From assembly GCF_900107485.1 (NCBI RefSeq), contig NZ_FNQE01000008.1:35143-99142 (forward strand): DNA of 64,000 bases, read 5' to 3'. A model generated the notes under the pieces. It made no database searches. It saw nothing but the letters and a program-made list of their open reading frames with translations, and was not told the origin of the DNA. Below are positions 8,886 through 17,635 of this stretch, piece by piece (position 1 is the first letter of the stretch; every line of letters starts with the position of its first letter). Source of the stretch: Proteiniborus ethanoligenes. GTDB lineage: Bacteria > Bacillota > Clostridia > Tissierellales > Proteiniboraceae. The position numbers were made by a program, and so were the translations under genes.

Positions 8886-10121
8886 TTAAAATAGAACTGA
8901 TTTTTTAGCTGGTTCAGTTTTTGCTATTAATTTTCCTTTAGTGAAGTTATATAATACTTCTTTTTTCTCATTAAGCGCATTATAGAAGTTGTCAGAGTTA
9001 AGAACTATAAAGCTTGCTGGATTTCCTTCTTTAATTCCATAGCTTTCGCCTAGGTTAAGAGTTCTTGCAGCATTATGAGTAATTATCCTATAGGAATTAA
9101 GAATTTCTTCGTAGCCCATCATTTGACATACATGTAATCCCATATGAAGAGCATCTCTCATATTGCCATCTCCTAATGGATACCATGGGTCAAATATATC
9201 ATCATGACCAAATGAAACGTTGATACCATCAGCTAATAGCTCTTTTACTCTAGTTACTCCTCTACGTTTTGGATAAGTATCAAAACGTCCTTGAAGGTGA
9301 GTATTTACTAATGGGTTAGCAATAAAATTCATTTTGCTCATACGTAATAACCTAAACAGCTTATATGTGTACGCGTTGTTATAGGAGTGCATTGCAGTAG
9401 TATGGCTTGCAGTAACTCTTTCTTTTAATCCAGATTCATAAGCTCTTGCTGCTAAAGTTTCAACAAAACGTGATTGTTCATCATCTATTTCATCACAGTG
9501 AACGTCTACTAATTTATCGTATTTTTCGGCTAATTTCATTATGAAGTTTAAGCTTTCAACACCATATTCTCTAGTAAATTCAAAGTGTGGTATAGCACCT
9601 ATAACGTCAGCACCCATTTTAACTGCATTTTCCATTAGTTGCTCACCATTAGGGAAGCTCATAATTCCCTCTTGAGGGAATGCAACTATTTGAACATTTA
9701 CCTCATCTTTTAATTCATCCTTTAATTCCAATAGTCCTTCTAAAGCAACTAGTGTTGGGTCAGTTACGTCAACATGTGTACGAACATGACCGATACCATT
9801 TGATGCTTGCTTTCTTATAGCTTCTCTAGCTCTGTCTTTAACATCTTGTTTAGTTAATTTTTCTTTTCTTTCAGACCAACAAGCTATACCTTCAAATAGT
9901 GTTCCTGATAAATTCCATCTTGGGTCTCCTGCAGTTAGTGCAGAGTCAAGGTGAACGTGAGACTCTATAAATTGTGGTAATACCATACAACCATCACAAT
10001 CAATAACTTCTACCCCTTCTGGAGCTGTAATATTAGGAGCTATTTTTTCAAATTTACCATCTTTAACAAGAATGTCTGTTTTTTCAGTGCTGTTTTCTAG
10101 AAATACATTTTTAATTAACAT
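8886..10121 (-). CDS. codA: Cytosine deaminase
   Basis: A cytoplasmic metal-dependent amidohydrolase that converts cytosine to uracil and ammonia. It is 411 residues, close to the usual length. The metal site shows HVHLD in '[17 protein letters not shown]', a block nearly identical in layout to the E. coli CodA motif. Also present are '[13 protein letters not shown]', the histidine in '[11 protein letters not shown]' and the catalytic aspartate in '[11 protein letters not shown]'. It lies 56 bases downstream of the cytosine permease gene on the same strand. Some members of this family act on other heterocycles such as isoguanine or ammelide, but the CodB neighbour supports cytosine. Confidence 0.93.
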   Translation of the reverse strand: MLIKNVFLENSTEKTDILVKDGKFEKIAPNITAPEGVEVIDCDGCMVLPQFIESHVHLDSALTAGDPRWNLSGTLFEGIACWSERKEKLTKQDVKDRAREAIRKQASNGIGHVRTHVDVTDPTLVALEGLLELKDELKDEVNVQIVAFPQEGIMSFPNGEQLMENAVKMGADVIGAIPHFEFTREYGVESLNFIMKLAEKYDKLVDVHCDEIDDEQSRFVETLAARAYESGLKERVTASHTTAMHSYNNAYTYKLFRLLRMSKMNFIANPLVNTHLQGRFDTYPKRRGVTRVKELLADGINVSFGHDDIFDPWYPLGDGNMRDALHMGLHVCQMMGYEEILNSYRIITHNAARTLNLGESYGIKEGNPASFIVLNSDNFYNALNEKKEVLYNFTKGKLIAKTEPAKKSVLF

Positions 10122-10177
10122 ATTAATATCTCCTTTCTTAATTTGATTCGTGTTTTAGCATTTATGATAATTTTTAT

Positions 10178-11419
10178 TTATGCTCTTTTTTTATTCATAG
10201 TTTCAGCTATGAAGAATACTACTGCAGAAACTACAAGAGAGTTTACTGGTGCAATACCCCATTTAACGAATACTCCTGCCGCAGCCCCAACTACAACAGC
10301 TGCTATAGCACCAACATTTACAGAAACAGGCTTGAAACCTTCAGTTTCATATTGTTTTCTGTTCATAAAGAAGTGAATTATAATAACTACTCCAACTGGA
10401 GGTATCATACCACCAAGCAAGCTTAGATATGATACAAAGTTGTTATATAACCAAAGTGCTGCTGCTGTTCCAATTCCACCACCAACAAGTACCATTGGTT
10501 TACTTTGAATTTTAGTTATGTTTGCAAGTCCAAGTCCTGCCGTGTATAGTGCATTGTTATTTGTAGTCCATATGTTTAATCCTAATACAATAATAGCAGG
10601 TATCATAAGTCCTTGAGTGATTAGTATATCAAATATGTCAGGAGTTCCTGTAACTGCTCCGCCTACTGCGCCGAATACAAACATGATACTATTTCCAATG
10701 AAGAAAGCTATTACAGTAGCCCATACTGCAATTTTAGAAGTTTTTGAAAAACGAGTGAAGTTAGGAGTACTAGTTCCACCACTAACAAAGCTTCCAATTA
10801 CTATTGAAAGAGCTGCTGCCATAGTGATTGGCGCTGCAGGAACGTCTGCAAAAACGTTAGCAAAACCATTTACCTGATTAATACCATAATTTACTGAGTA
10901 AATTCCTAATGCAGCTATTAGAGGAACTGCTACAGAACCTAAAACTGCAAGTGCTTTGATTCCATAATAAGCTGTTGCTGTCATTAATACTCCAGTTACT
11001 ATAATTAGAAGAGTAGTATTAATACCTAGTAATATTCCTACGGGTAATGCAAACATAGCAACGCCCACGCCAAACCAACCTATTTGAGTAAAACTGATTA
11101 GGACGGAAGATAAATAAGAACCTTTTTCTCCAAATGAATAACGAGCAAGTAAGTCTAATGTAAGACCTGTAGATTGACCAATATAAGCTAGGGCTCCAGT
11201 GTAAATACCTAAAAATGCATTACCTAAAATCATTGCGAGGAAGAAGTCTTTCATGTTAAGGCCTATTCCTAAGTTACCGCCAGCTGTCATACTAGGTGAA
11301 AAGAAAGTAAAGCCCACCATAACTACAAGTACTGCCCAGAAACCTTGTCTACTAGCAGCATCCACCGCTGATAGCGAGTGCTCAGTATCAACTGCCTTTT
11401 TTCTTGCTAAATCTGACAT
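10178..11419 (-). CDS. codB: Cytosine permease, NCS1 family
   Basis: A 413-residue membrane transporter with about 12 hydrophobic segments, of the nucleobase:cation symporter-1 family. Conserved blocks include 'GFTFFSPSMTAGGNLGIG' near helix 1, 'GTSTPNFTRFSKTSKIAVW' in the middle and 'NIWTTNNNALYTAGLGLAN', all typical of CodB-like proteins. It is the first gene of the codBA operon and has a consensus-like -10 and two palindromic sites upstream. It should import cytosine for the adjacent deaminase. Confidence 0.93.
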   Translation of the reverse strand: MSDLARKKAVDTEHSLSAVDAASRQGFWAVLVVMVGFTFFSPSMTAGGNLGIGLNMKDFFLAMILGNAFLGIYTGALAYIGQSTGLTLDLLARYSFGEKGSYLSSVLISFTQIGWFGVGVAMFALPVGILLGINTTLLIIVTGVLMTATAYYGIKALAVLGSVAVPLIAALGIYSVNYGINQVNGFANVFADVPAAPITMAAALSIVIGSFVSGGTSTPNFTRFSKTSKIAVWATVIAFFIGNSIMFVFGAVGGAVTGTPDIFDILITQGLMIPAIIVLGLNIWTTNNNALYTAGLGLANITKIQSKPMVLVGGGIGTAAALWLYNNFVSYLSLLGGMIPPVGVVIIIHFFMNRKQYETEGFKPVSVNVGAIAAVVVGAAAGVFVKWGIAPVNSLVVSAVVFFIAETMNKKRA

Positions 11420-11443
11420 TTAAAATCCCCCTTTAATTTATTT

Positions 11444-11459
11444 ATGTAACCAGTTACAT
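11444..11459. promoter_or_regulatory. Palindromic operator-like site upstream of codB
   Basis: ATGTAAC-CA-GTTACAT, two perfect 7-base arms around a 2-base centre. It lies between the codB promoter region and the codB start. It shares the TGTAA...TTACA outline with the stronger palindrome at 11529-11548, so the same dimeric repressor may bind both. Confidence 0.6.
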
Positions 11460-11528
11460 TTTAAGATAAAAAAATATAAAAAATCTTATATTTTTTCGTG
11501 CAGACTACTGATTTTTTAAAAATCTTAA

Positions 11529-11555
11529 AAATGTAAACGTTTACATTTGATTATA
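11529..11555 (-). promoter_or_regulatory. codBA promoter -10 with overlapping LacI/CcpA-type operator
   Basis: 11529-11548 is a perfect 20-base palindrome centred on CG (TGTAAACG|CGTTTACA). It fits both the cre consensus bound by CcpA and operators of other LacI-family repressors. On the minus strand TATAAT is at 11555-11550, immediately before the palindrome. A protein bound there would cover the transcription start, as expected for repression. The identity of the regulator is not determinable. Confidence 0.7.
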
Positions 11556-11615
11556 TATATTTGACACAAAAATGAAAAATCCTTCTTTTTTAAAAAAATT
11601 TTTAAAAATTTTATT

Positions 11616-11648
11616 ATAAAAAAAGTTATCAGATTTAACTGATAACTT
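11616..11648 (-). terminator. Rho-independent terminator after azoR
   Basis: A 10-base-pair perfect stem (AAGTTATCAG / CTGATAACTT) with an ATTTAA loop. On the minus strand it is followed by a run of seven T residues. Confidence 0.88.
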
Positions 11649-11682
11649 AGATAAATTGAAAACAGTTTTATAATATTAATTA

Positions 11683-12291
11683 TCAAAAGTCTTTAGCCTT
11701 TTCCTGTAATTCTTTAACTCCTTTTTCTAATACTGCTTCAACATTTGTATCACTACGATCCATATTTTCAACAGCAAATGTGCTAATATCATTTACACCA
11801 TAAAAGCCTAATAGGACTCTTAAATACTTATCTCCCATTTCATATTCAGACATTGGCGGCTCTGAATATTCTCCACCTCTTGTCACAATGTGAATTGCTT
11901 TTTTATTTTCTAACAATCCAGCTACACCTCCGCCAGAAGTATAGTTAAATGTAATTCCTGTAGCAGTGACATAATCAAAATATAGCTTTAGTATGCCAGG
12001 AATACTTAAATTCCATAGAGGTGCTGCAATAACATATTTGTCCGCTTCTGCAAATTCATATGCATACCTTAAGACAGGATGATTCCTGCTCTGGTCAGTT
12101 TTAGGGCTGTAAATAGCACTGATATCATCTTCTGTTAAAGGTTTTATATTTTCCTTATATAGGTCTAGAGTTATTACTTCATCATTTGGGTAACTGCTTT
12201 TATATGCTTCAATAAAACTATCTGAGAGCTTAAAGGTTCTTGAGATGCCCTCAGGCTTTGCATTTGCTTTGATATAAAGAACTTTACTCAT
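11683..12291 (-). CDS. azoR: FMN-dependent NADH:quinone/azo oxidoreductase
   Basis: A 202-residue flavodoxin-fold reductase. The N-terminal 'SKVLYIKANAKPEGISRTFKLSDSF' is the FMN phosphate loop and 'AAPLWNLSIPGILKLYFDYV' is the isoalloxazine-binding block of the AzoR family. Another conserved block is 'HIVTRGGEYS'. These enzymes reduce quinones and azo dyes by two electrons and protect against thiol or quinone stress. The gene is monocistronic between codBA and yeiH, with its own terminator. A cre-like sequence (AGAAAACGATTACA, 12401-12414) lies upstream. Confidence 0.9.
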   Translation of the reverse strand: MSKVLYIKANAKPEGISRTFKLSDSFIEAYKSSYPNDEVITLDLYKENIKPLTEDDISAIYSPKTDQSRNHPVLRYAYEFAEADKYVIAAPLWNLSIPGILKLYFDYVTATGITFNYTSGGGVAGLLENKKAIHIVTRGGEYSEPPMSEYEMGDKYLRVLLGFYGVNDISTFAVENMDRSDTNVEAVLEKGVKELQEKAKDF

Positions 12292-12419
12292 TAATCTTCC
12301 TCCCTAGCACAAATTTTACTTATATGATAACTTCTAATACATTAATTATTTGCAAAAATGGATTAAATTATTTACAAAACAAGGCTAGGGATAAAATATA
12401 TAGAAAACGATTACATATT

Positions 12420-13463
12420 TTATACTTGTCCCACAGCCATTTGTACTAAGAAGGAAACTATTACAACTAATGCAGATATAATAAATCCATGTAGCATTGG
12501 CGCAAAACCTGATTTCGCTAGTTTGTTAAAATTTGTTCTAAGACCTATAGCTCCTAGGGACATGACCATAAAATATTTGCTTATATTTGAAACAGAATAA
12601 CTTATGGCCTGTGGTACTGTACCAGTACTTTTAATAGCTACCATAACCAGAAACATTAAAATAAACCAGGGGAAGATTTTCTTGAGATTAATTTTTTTTC
12701 TAGTATGAGTATTAATATTAATATTATTATCTAAAGAGCTTTTATCGCTTTTTCTAAGGAGCCTTTCATTAATATAAGAAAAAATTAGTACAATAGGCAC
12801 AATAGATAAGGTTCTAGTAAGCTTCACAATGACAGAAAAGTTTCCAGCTATATCAGAAAAAGCATAGCCTGCTGCAACCACTGATGATGTGTCATTTACA
12901 GCAGTTCCTGTCCATAGTCCATAGCCTAGATCTGACATATTAAAGAACCTTCCCATTATAGGGAAGAGAATTACCATAATAATATCAAATATAAAGGTTG
13001 CAGAAATTGCATAGGCGATTTGACTTTCTTCTGCATCAATGACTGGTGCAATAGCAGCAACTGCTGAACCTCCACATATACCTGTTCCAGCAGAAATAAG
13101 GCTTGATAATCTCCAATTCATATTAAAAAGCCTACCAAGTAAATATCCACCACCAAATGCGGTAACTAGAGTAAATATCATAACGATTAAAGAAAATTTG
13201 CCTACTTCTACTACCTGTTTAAAGCTAAGACCTAGTCCCATAAGTATAATAGCAATGCGTAGTATTTTTTTAGATGTAAATTCAAAACCCTTATGCAATA
13301 TTTTGTATTTAGAAACTATAGGATTTAATATCATACCTATTAATAAAGCAAAAACTCCCGCACCTATTAGGTTGTAGGGCATTAGTTTACTTATAAATAC
13401 TGAAATATATGCAAGTATAGCTGTGAAGAATATTCCTAATGTATTTCTTTTTATAAATGTCAT
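12420..13463 (-). CDS. yeiH: YeiH/UPF0324 family membrane protein, putative sulfate exporter
   Basis: A 347-residue protein with about ten hydrophobic helices. Conserved family blocks are 'SKKILRIAIILMGLGLSF', 'SAGTGICGGSAVAAIAPVI', 'WTGTAVNDTSSVVAAGYAFS' and 'SLGAIGLRTNFNKL'. The family is annotated as a putative sulfate exporter on limited evidence. A LysR-type regulator is divergently transcribed, an arrangement that also occurs in other bacteria (yeiE/yeiH), so the LysR protein probably controls it. Confidence 0.88.
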   Translation of the reverse strand: MTFIKRNTLGIFFTAILAYISVFISKLMPYNLIGAGVFALLIGMILNPIVSKYKILHKGFEFTSKKILRIAIILMGLGLSFKQVVEVGKFSLIVMIFTLVTAFGGGYLLGRLFNMNWRLSSLISAGTGICGGSAVAAIAPVIDAEESQIAYAISATFIFDIIMVILFPIMGRFFNMSDLGYGLWTGTAVNDTSSVVAAGYAFSDIAGNFSVIVKLTRTLSIVPIVLIFSYINERLLRKSDKSSLDNNININTHTRKKINLKKIFPWFILMFLVMVAIKSTGTVPQAISYSVSNISKYFMVMSLGAIGLRTNFNKLAKSGFAPMLHGFIISALVVIVSFLVQMAVGQV

Positions 13464-13576
13464 AAAATCAACTCCCTAAAATTAAACTCAATATTGATTT
13501 TAACATCTACTAATTATAAAATCTAATTATAAATAATTATATGTTTATAATATAAATTTATAAAGGTGTGAGAAAA

Positions 13577-14467
13577 ATGCTAGATATGAGAATAGATTCA
13601 TTTTTAGCTGTATGTAAAAATAAAAGCTATACAAAAGCTTCAAAAGAGTTATCTATAACCCAGCCTGCTATAACTCAGCATATTCAATCTTTGGAAAGGC
13701 ATTATAACTGTAAATTTTTTGAGTATTCTAATAGACAGCTAAGATTCACAGCCGCAGGCGAACTTTTTTATAAGCATATATTAAATGCAAAAGCAAATGA
13801 GCAGGTTATTATGCAGAAGCTTCAAGAAATAAATAATGAGAAAAAGACATTAAAATTTGCAGCTACCTTGACGATTGGAGAATTCACTTTACCACCTATA
13901 CTAGGTGAGTTTATGAACACCTTCAAAGAATACAATATAACCATGTATGTTGATAATACAAGGACAGTGCTTCAAATGCTAGAAAATGGTGAAATATACT
14001 TTGCATTAATTGAAGGTCTCTTTAACAAAGCTGACTATGAAACTAGACTATGTAAAAGGGCTCCTTTTATATTGGTAGCACCTGTTACCCATCATTTAGT
14101 TAAGAAAAAGCCTGTTTTATTAGATGAGCTTAAGGATGAAACAGTAATCATTAGAGAAGCAGGCTCTGGTTCTAGAGAAGTCCTAGAAAGGGGACTTTTT
14201 GATAAAAATCATACCTTAAAGGATTTTAAAAAAACTATTGAAATAGGAAATGTTAATGTCATAAAGGAGATGATAAAAAAAGAAATAGGGATTAGCTTTA
14301 TGTATGAGGATGCAGTCCGTGAAGAAATAAAAAGAGGAGAGTTAGCTGAAATTACTATTCAGGATTTTGTTATCCAAAGAGAGTTTAACTTTATTCATTT
14401 AAAAAACGAAATAATGAGGTTAGAATTTGATGCTTTATTTTCCTTTTTCAAAAACAGTATAAATTGA
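13577..14467 (+). CDS. LysR-family transcriptional regulator (YeiE-like)
   Basis: A 296-residue regulator. The winged helix-turn-helix is at about residues 3-62 ('KSYTKASKELSITQPAITQHIQSLE'), and an effector domain follows (about 90-290) with the usual 'EIGNVNVIKEMIKKEIGISFM' block. ATG 13577 is preferred over GTG 13568, since AAAGGTG at 13562-13568 forms the ribosome site. It is divergent from yeiH across a 113-base AT-rich spacer holding several inverted AT repeats, which fits a shared operator region. Confidence 0.9.
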   Translation: MLDMRIDSFLAVCKNKSYTKASKELSITQPAITQHIQSLERHYNCKFFEYSNRQLRFTAAGELFYKHILNAKANEQVIMQKLQEINNEKKTLKFAATLTIGEFTLPPILGEFMNTFKEYNITMYVDNTRTVLQMLENGEIYFALIEGLFNKADYETRLCKRAPFILVAPVTHHLVKKKPVLLDELKDETVIIREAGSGSREVLERGLFDKNHTLKDFKKTIEIGNVNVIKEMIKKEIGISFMYEDAVREEIKRGELAEITIQDFVIQREFNFIHLKNEIMRLEFDALFSFFKNSIN

Positions 14468-14619
14468 TGGATGTAATAATGTTTTGAGTATATTAAATCA
14501 AAAGCACAGATAATTGACAATTATAGATACAGAAGCTAAACTAACAGTAGCGCCTTGTCATATTAAGGAGGATGAGGTAATTATAAGCACAGATTTTACG
14601 ACTTAAAGGGGGAGACAGA

Positions 14620-16038
14620 TTGGTTTTTTCAAGCTTAGTTTTTATTTATTTGTTTTTACCTATTAGTTTAATATTATATTTTATTTCTAAAAATCAGACA
14701 TACAGAAATGCAATACTAATAATTTTATCTTTAGCTTTTTATGCTTGGGGAGAGCCAGTATGGATAACTATAATGATTTTTAGTGCTACTATAGACTATT
14801 ATCATGGTTTGATTGTAGAAAAGTATAGGGGTAAGTGGCAGAGTAAGGCAGCACTGATATCATCTATAACCATAAACCTTTTTATTTTAATCCTTTTCAA
14901 ATACACAGGCTTTATTATCCAAAATATAGAGTACATAATGAACGTAAAAATCCCTTACACTGGCTTTAACTTACCAATAGGAATTTCATTCTATACATTT
15001 CAAACTATTTCCTATGTGGTTGATGTTTATAGAGGTGAAGTAGAAGCCCAAAAATCACCCTTTAAAATGCTGCTGTTTGTGTCATTATTTCATCAACTGG
15101 TAGCAGGCCCCATAGTTAGATACAAGGATATTGCATACGATATAGACAATAGGAAGATTACGGCTAAAACCTTTAATCAAGGAATCAACAGATTTCTCGT
15201 TGGATTAAGCAAAAAGGTTATAATAGCAAATAACGTAGGAGGAATATCAGAGCTATTTCTTAAATCAGAGCTAACAGACCTGACAGTTTTAGGCTCATGG
15301 CTAGGAATATTCCTTTTTGCACTTCAGATATATTTTGATTTTTCAGGCTACTCAGACATGGCAATAGGCCTTGGAAAAATGTTTGGATTTAACTACAAAG
15401 AAAACTTCAACTATCCATATATATCTAAGTCTGCTACAGAATTTTGGAGAAGATGGCATATGTCATTAGGTTCGTTTTTTAGGGACTATGTGTATATTCC
15501 TTTAGGAGGAAATAGAAAATACGAAGCTCGTAACCTTCTAATAGTATGGTTTTTGACTGGATTATGGCATGGAGCAAGCTGGAACTTTATAGCTTGGGGC
15601 TTGTATTATTTTGTCTTAATATTCTTTGAAAGGGCGGTATTCTCAAATATACTTAAAAGAATACCAAGCATATTTTCTCACATATATCTGGTTTTTGCAG
15701 TTACTGTAGGCTGGGTATTCTTCTATTTCACTGACTTAGGACATGCCTTCAAATATATTGGAATAATGTTTGGATATGGGAATAGTCAGCTAGTAGATAC
15801 ATATTTTAAAATTAATTTTGCCAATAACATATATATTATTTTGCTGGCTACTATAGCCTGTACACCATTTTTAAAGAACGTACATAAATATATAAACTTA
15901 TTGCTATCAAAAAAATCTATTTTGCATGATGGTTATATGCAAGTAGGACGGCCACTACTTAATTTAACAATGCTAGCAATATCAACAATATTATTAATTG
16001 GTATGACATATAATCCATTTTTATATTTTAGGTTTTAG
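14620..16038 (+). CDS. MBOAT-family membrane O-acyltransferase (AlgI-like)
   Basis: A 472-residue polytopic membrane protein that moves acetyl groups across the membrane to an exported polymer. The active-site histidine H317 is in 'GLWHGASWNF', and other family blocks are 'LPIGISFYTFQTISYVVDVYRG', 'FDFSGYSDMAIGLGKMFGF' (each given in part) and 'EFWRRWHMSLGSFFRDY'. The start is TTG 14620 behind AAGGGGGAG. It is followed after 22 bases by a DHHW protein, its usual partner. No dlt genes are present, so AlgI/PatA-type acetylation of an exopolysaccharide or cell-wall polymer is more likely than D-alanylation. Confidence 0.9.
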   Translation: MVFSSLVFIYLFLPISLILYFISKNQTYRNAILIILSLAFYAWGEPVWITIMIFSATIDYYHGLIVEKYRGKWQSKAALISSITINLFILILFKYTGFIIQNIEYIMNVKIPYTGFNLPIGISFYTFQTISYVVDVYRGEVEAQKSPFKMLLFVSLFHQLVAGPIVRYKDIAYDIDNRKITAKTFNQGINRFLVGLSKKVIIANNVGGISELFLKSELTDLTVLGSWLGIFLFALQIYFDFSGYSDMAIGLGKMFGFNYKENFNYPYISKSATEFWRRWHMSLGSFFRDYVYIPLGGNRKYEARNLLIVWFLTGLWHGASWNFIAWGLYYFVLIFFERAVFSNILKRIPSIFSHIYLVFAVTVGWVFFYFTDLGHAFKYIGIMFGYGNSQLVDTYFKINFANNIYIILLATIACTPFLKNVHKYINLLLSKKSILHDGYMQVGRPLLNLTMLAISTILLIGMTYNPFLYFRF

Positions 16039-16060
16039 ATTACAGATTAGAGGTGAGCCT

Positions 16061-17470
16061 ATGAAAAAGCTTAACTTAGGAATAGTACTCTTTATTCTTC
16101 CCATAACCTTACTAGGATTTCTAAATATAACTATGCCAAAAACACAAACAATATCCGAGTTAGAAAATAGAAGTCTTAAATCAAAGCCGGAATTCACAAT
16201 AAAGAATGTATTATCAGGAAACTATTTTAGAGATTTTGAAGATTATTTTACAGATAACTTTATAATGAGAGAAAGCATGGTTAAATTAGGTATGGAGCTC
16301 AAGGATTTAAAAGGTATAGGGACAGGGGACGAAGTAAGTATAGTTACTTATGAAGGAGCCAATATTTTTGAAAGTCAATTCCCGATAGATACAGAGGAAT
16401 TAACGGAGCCTTCTTATGAGGAAGGAGAGGGTGAAGAGCTAGTAGCAGATGCAGAGGAATTAGAAAGCGAAAAATTAAGCTCTGATAGTGACATTGAGGA
16501 GAAAGAAAAGCTACCTGAAAAAGAAGAAGCACCTGAAGACAAAAAATCTTCCGAAGAAAATGTAACTCCTGCAGAAAAGGAAAATAATGTTGAGAGAAAA
16601 GTAGGTAGTGTTCTCATTGTGAACAACAAGATAATGGAAATATTTTATTCTAATGAAGCAGGTGGAAAGGCCTATGCTAATGTAATTAATGACTTTTCAG
16701 ATAAGATGGATAGTGATGTAAAGATATACTCTGTGCTAGTTCCTACACAAATTGAATTCATAAAGAGTGAAAAATATAAAGATTTATCATCCTCTCAGAA
16801 AGATGCAATAAAGTTTGTCAATGACAACTTTAATGATAGAATAGAGCCTGTTAATGCATATGATATTTTAGAAGAAAAGGCTGATGAATATATATACTTT
16901 AGAAGTGACCATCATTGGACAGCACTTGGAGCCTATTACGCATATACAGCCTTTGCAAAGCATATAGATGATGAGCCTGTTGCTCTTGACAAGTACGAGG
17001 TGGAAAAGGTAGAGAATTATCTGGGTTCCCTATATTCAATAACCTTAGACAAAAAAGTTAAAGAATCACCAGACACAATATATTTATATAAACCATTTAT
17101 CCAAAATGAATATCATATTTACTATGAAGGGCCATTAAAGATGAATGTTTTAGATATGAGTCATGCATCAAAGGAGCGAAAGTATAGAATATTTATTAGT
17201 GGAGATAGACCTTGGGGCAGGATAAGAACGGAAGTTAAAAATGGTAAAAAAATAGTTGTAATTAAAGATTCATATGCAAATCCTTTTGTTCCATTTCTAA
17301 TACCACATTATGAAGAAATATATATAGTAGACCCAAGACAGTTTAAACTAAACATTGAAACCTTTATAAAGGAAAAGGAAATAGATGAGGTTATGTTTTT
17401 AAACTATGCAATGGTAATTGGCGGAACAGGCTTTGCAGATACTTTAAGAGAGATGTTAAATAATAAATAG
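16061..17470 (+). CDS. DHHW-motif exported acetylation partner (AlgJ/AlgX-like)
   Basis: A 469-residue protein with an N-terminal signal anchor ('LGIVLFILPITLLGFLNITM') and a large extracytoplasmic domain. The signature D283-H284-H285-W286 in 'FRSDHHWTALGAYYAY' defines the DHHW family, related to AlgJ/AlgX SGNH-like acetyltransferases. A later 'VVIKDSYANPFVPFL' block resembles their serine/aspartate region. Residues about 110-185 are a glutamate-rich, low-complexity insert absent from compact relatives and probably an extended spacer. It is paired with the MBOAT gene (22-base gap), so the two should cooperate in surface polymer acetylation. Confidence 0.87.
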   Translation: MKKLNLGIVLFILPITLLGFLNITMPKTQTISELENRSLKSKPEFTIKNVLSGNYFRDFEDYFTDNFIMRESMVKLGMELKDLKGIGTGDEVSIVTYEGANIFESQFPIDTEELTEPSYEEGEGEELVADAEELESEKLSSDSDIEEKEKLPEKEEAPEDKKSSEENVTPAEKENNVERKVGSVLIVNNKIMEIFYSNEAGGKAYANVINDFSDKMDSDVKIYSVLVPTQIEFIKSEKYKDLSSSQKDAIKFVNDNFNDRIEPVNAYDILEEKADEYIYFRSDHHWTALGAYYAYTAFAKHIDDEPVALDKYEVEKVENYLGSLYSITLDKKVKESPDTIYLYKPFIQNEYHIYYEGPLKMNVLDMSHASKERKYRIFISGDRPWGRIRTEVKNGKKIVVIKDSYANPFVPFLIPHYEEIYIVDPRQFKLNIETFIKEKEIDEVMFLNYAMVIGGTGFADTLREMLNNK

Positions 17471-17635
17471 AATATTATTATAAAAAATATTTTAATAAAT
17501 AAAACCTAGAGGGCGTTATTTGTATCTTAATATATATACGACATAAAAATGATTAATAAGTAATGCTTTAAGGTTTTTTATTTTGTGCAGTTTAAAATTT
17601 TGAGAAGTATAATGTAGCTAAGGAGAGATAGAATT

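Noticed and set aside
12401..12414. cre site upstream of azoR
   Set aside because: Matches 13 of 14 consensus positions, but single cre-like sites are common by chance in AT-rich DNA. It is mentioned only as support in the codBA finding.
13464..13576. CRISPR or long repeats in the yeiH-lysR spacer
   Set aside because: The inverted AT-rich pieces are short and irregular, typical of a divergent promoter region. No repeat-spacer pattern exists anywhere in the window.
14620..16038. MBOAT protein as DltB of the D-alanylation system
   Set aside because: No dltA, dltC or dltD is adjacent. The partner is a DHHW protein, so acetylation by an AlgI-like enzyme fits better.
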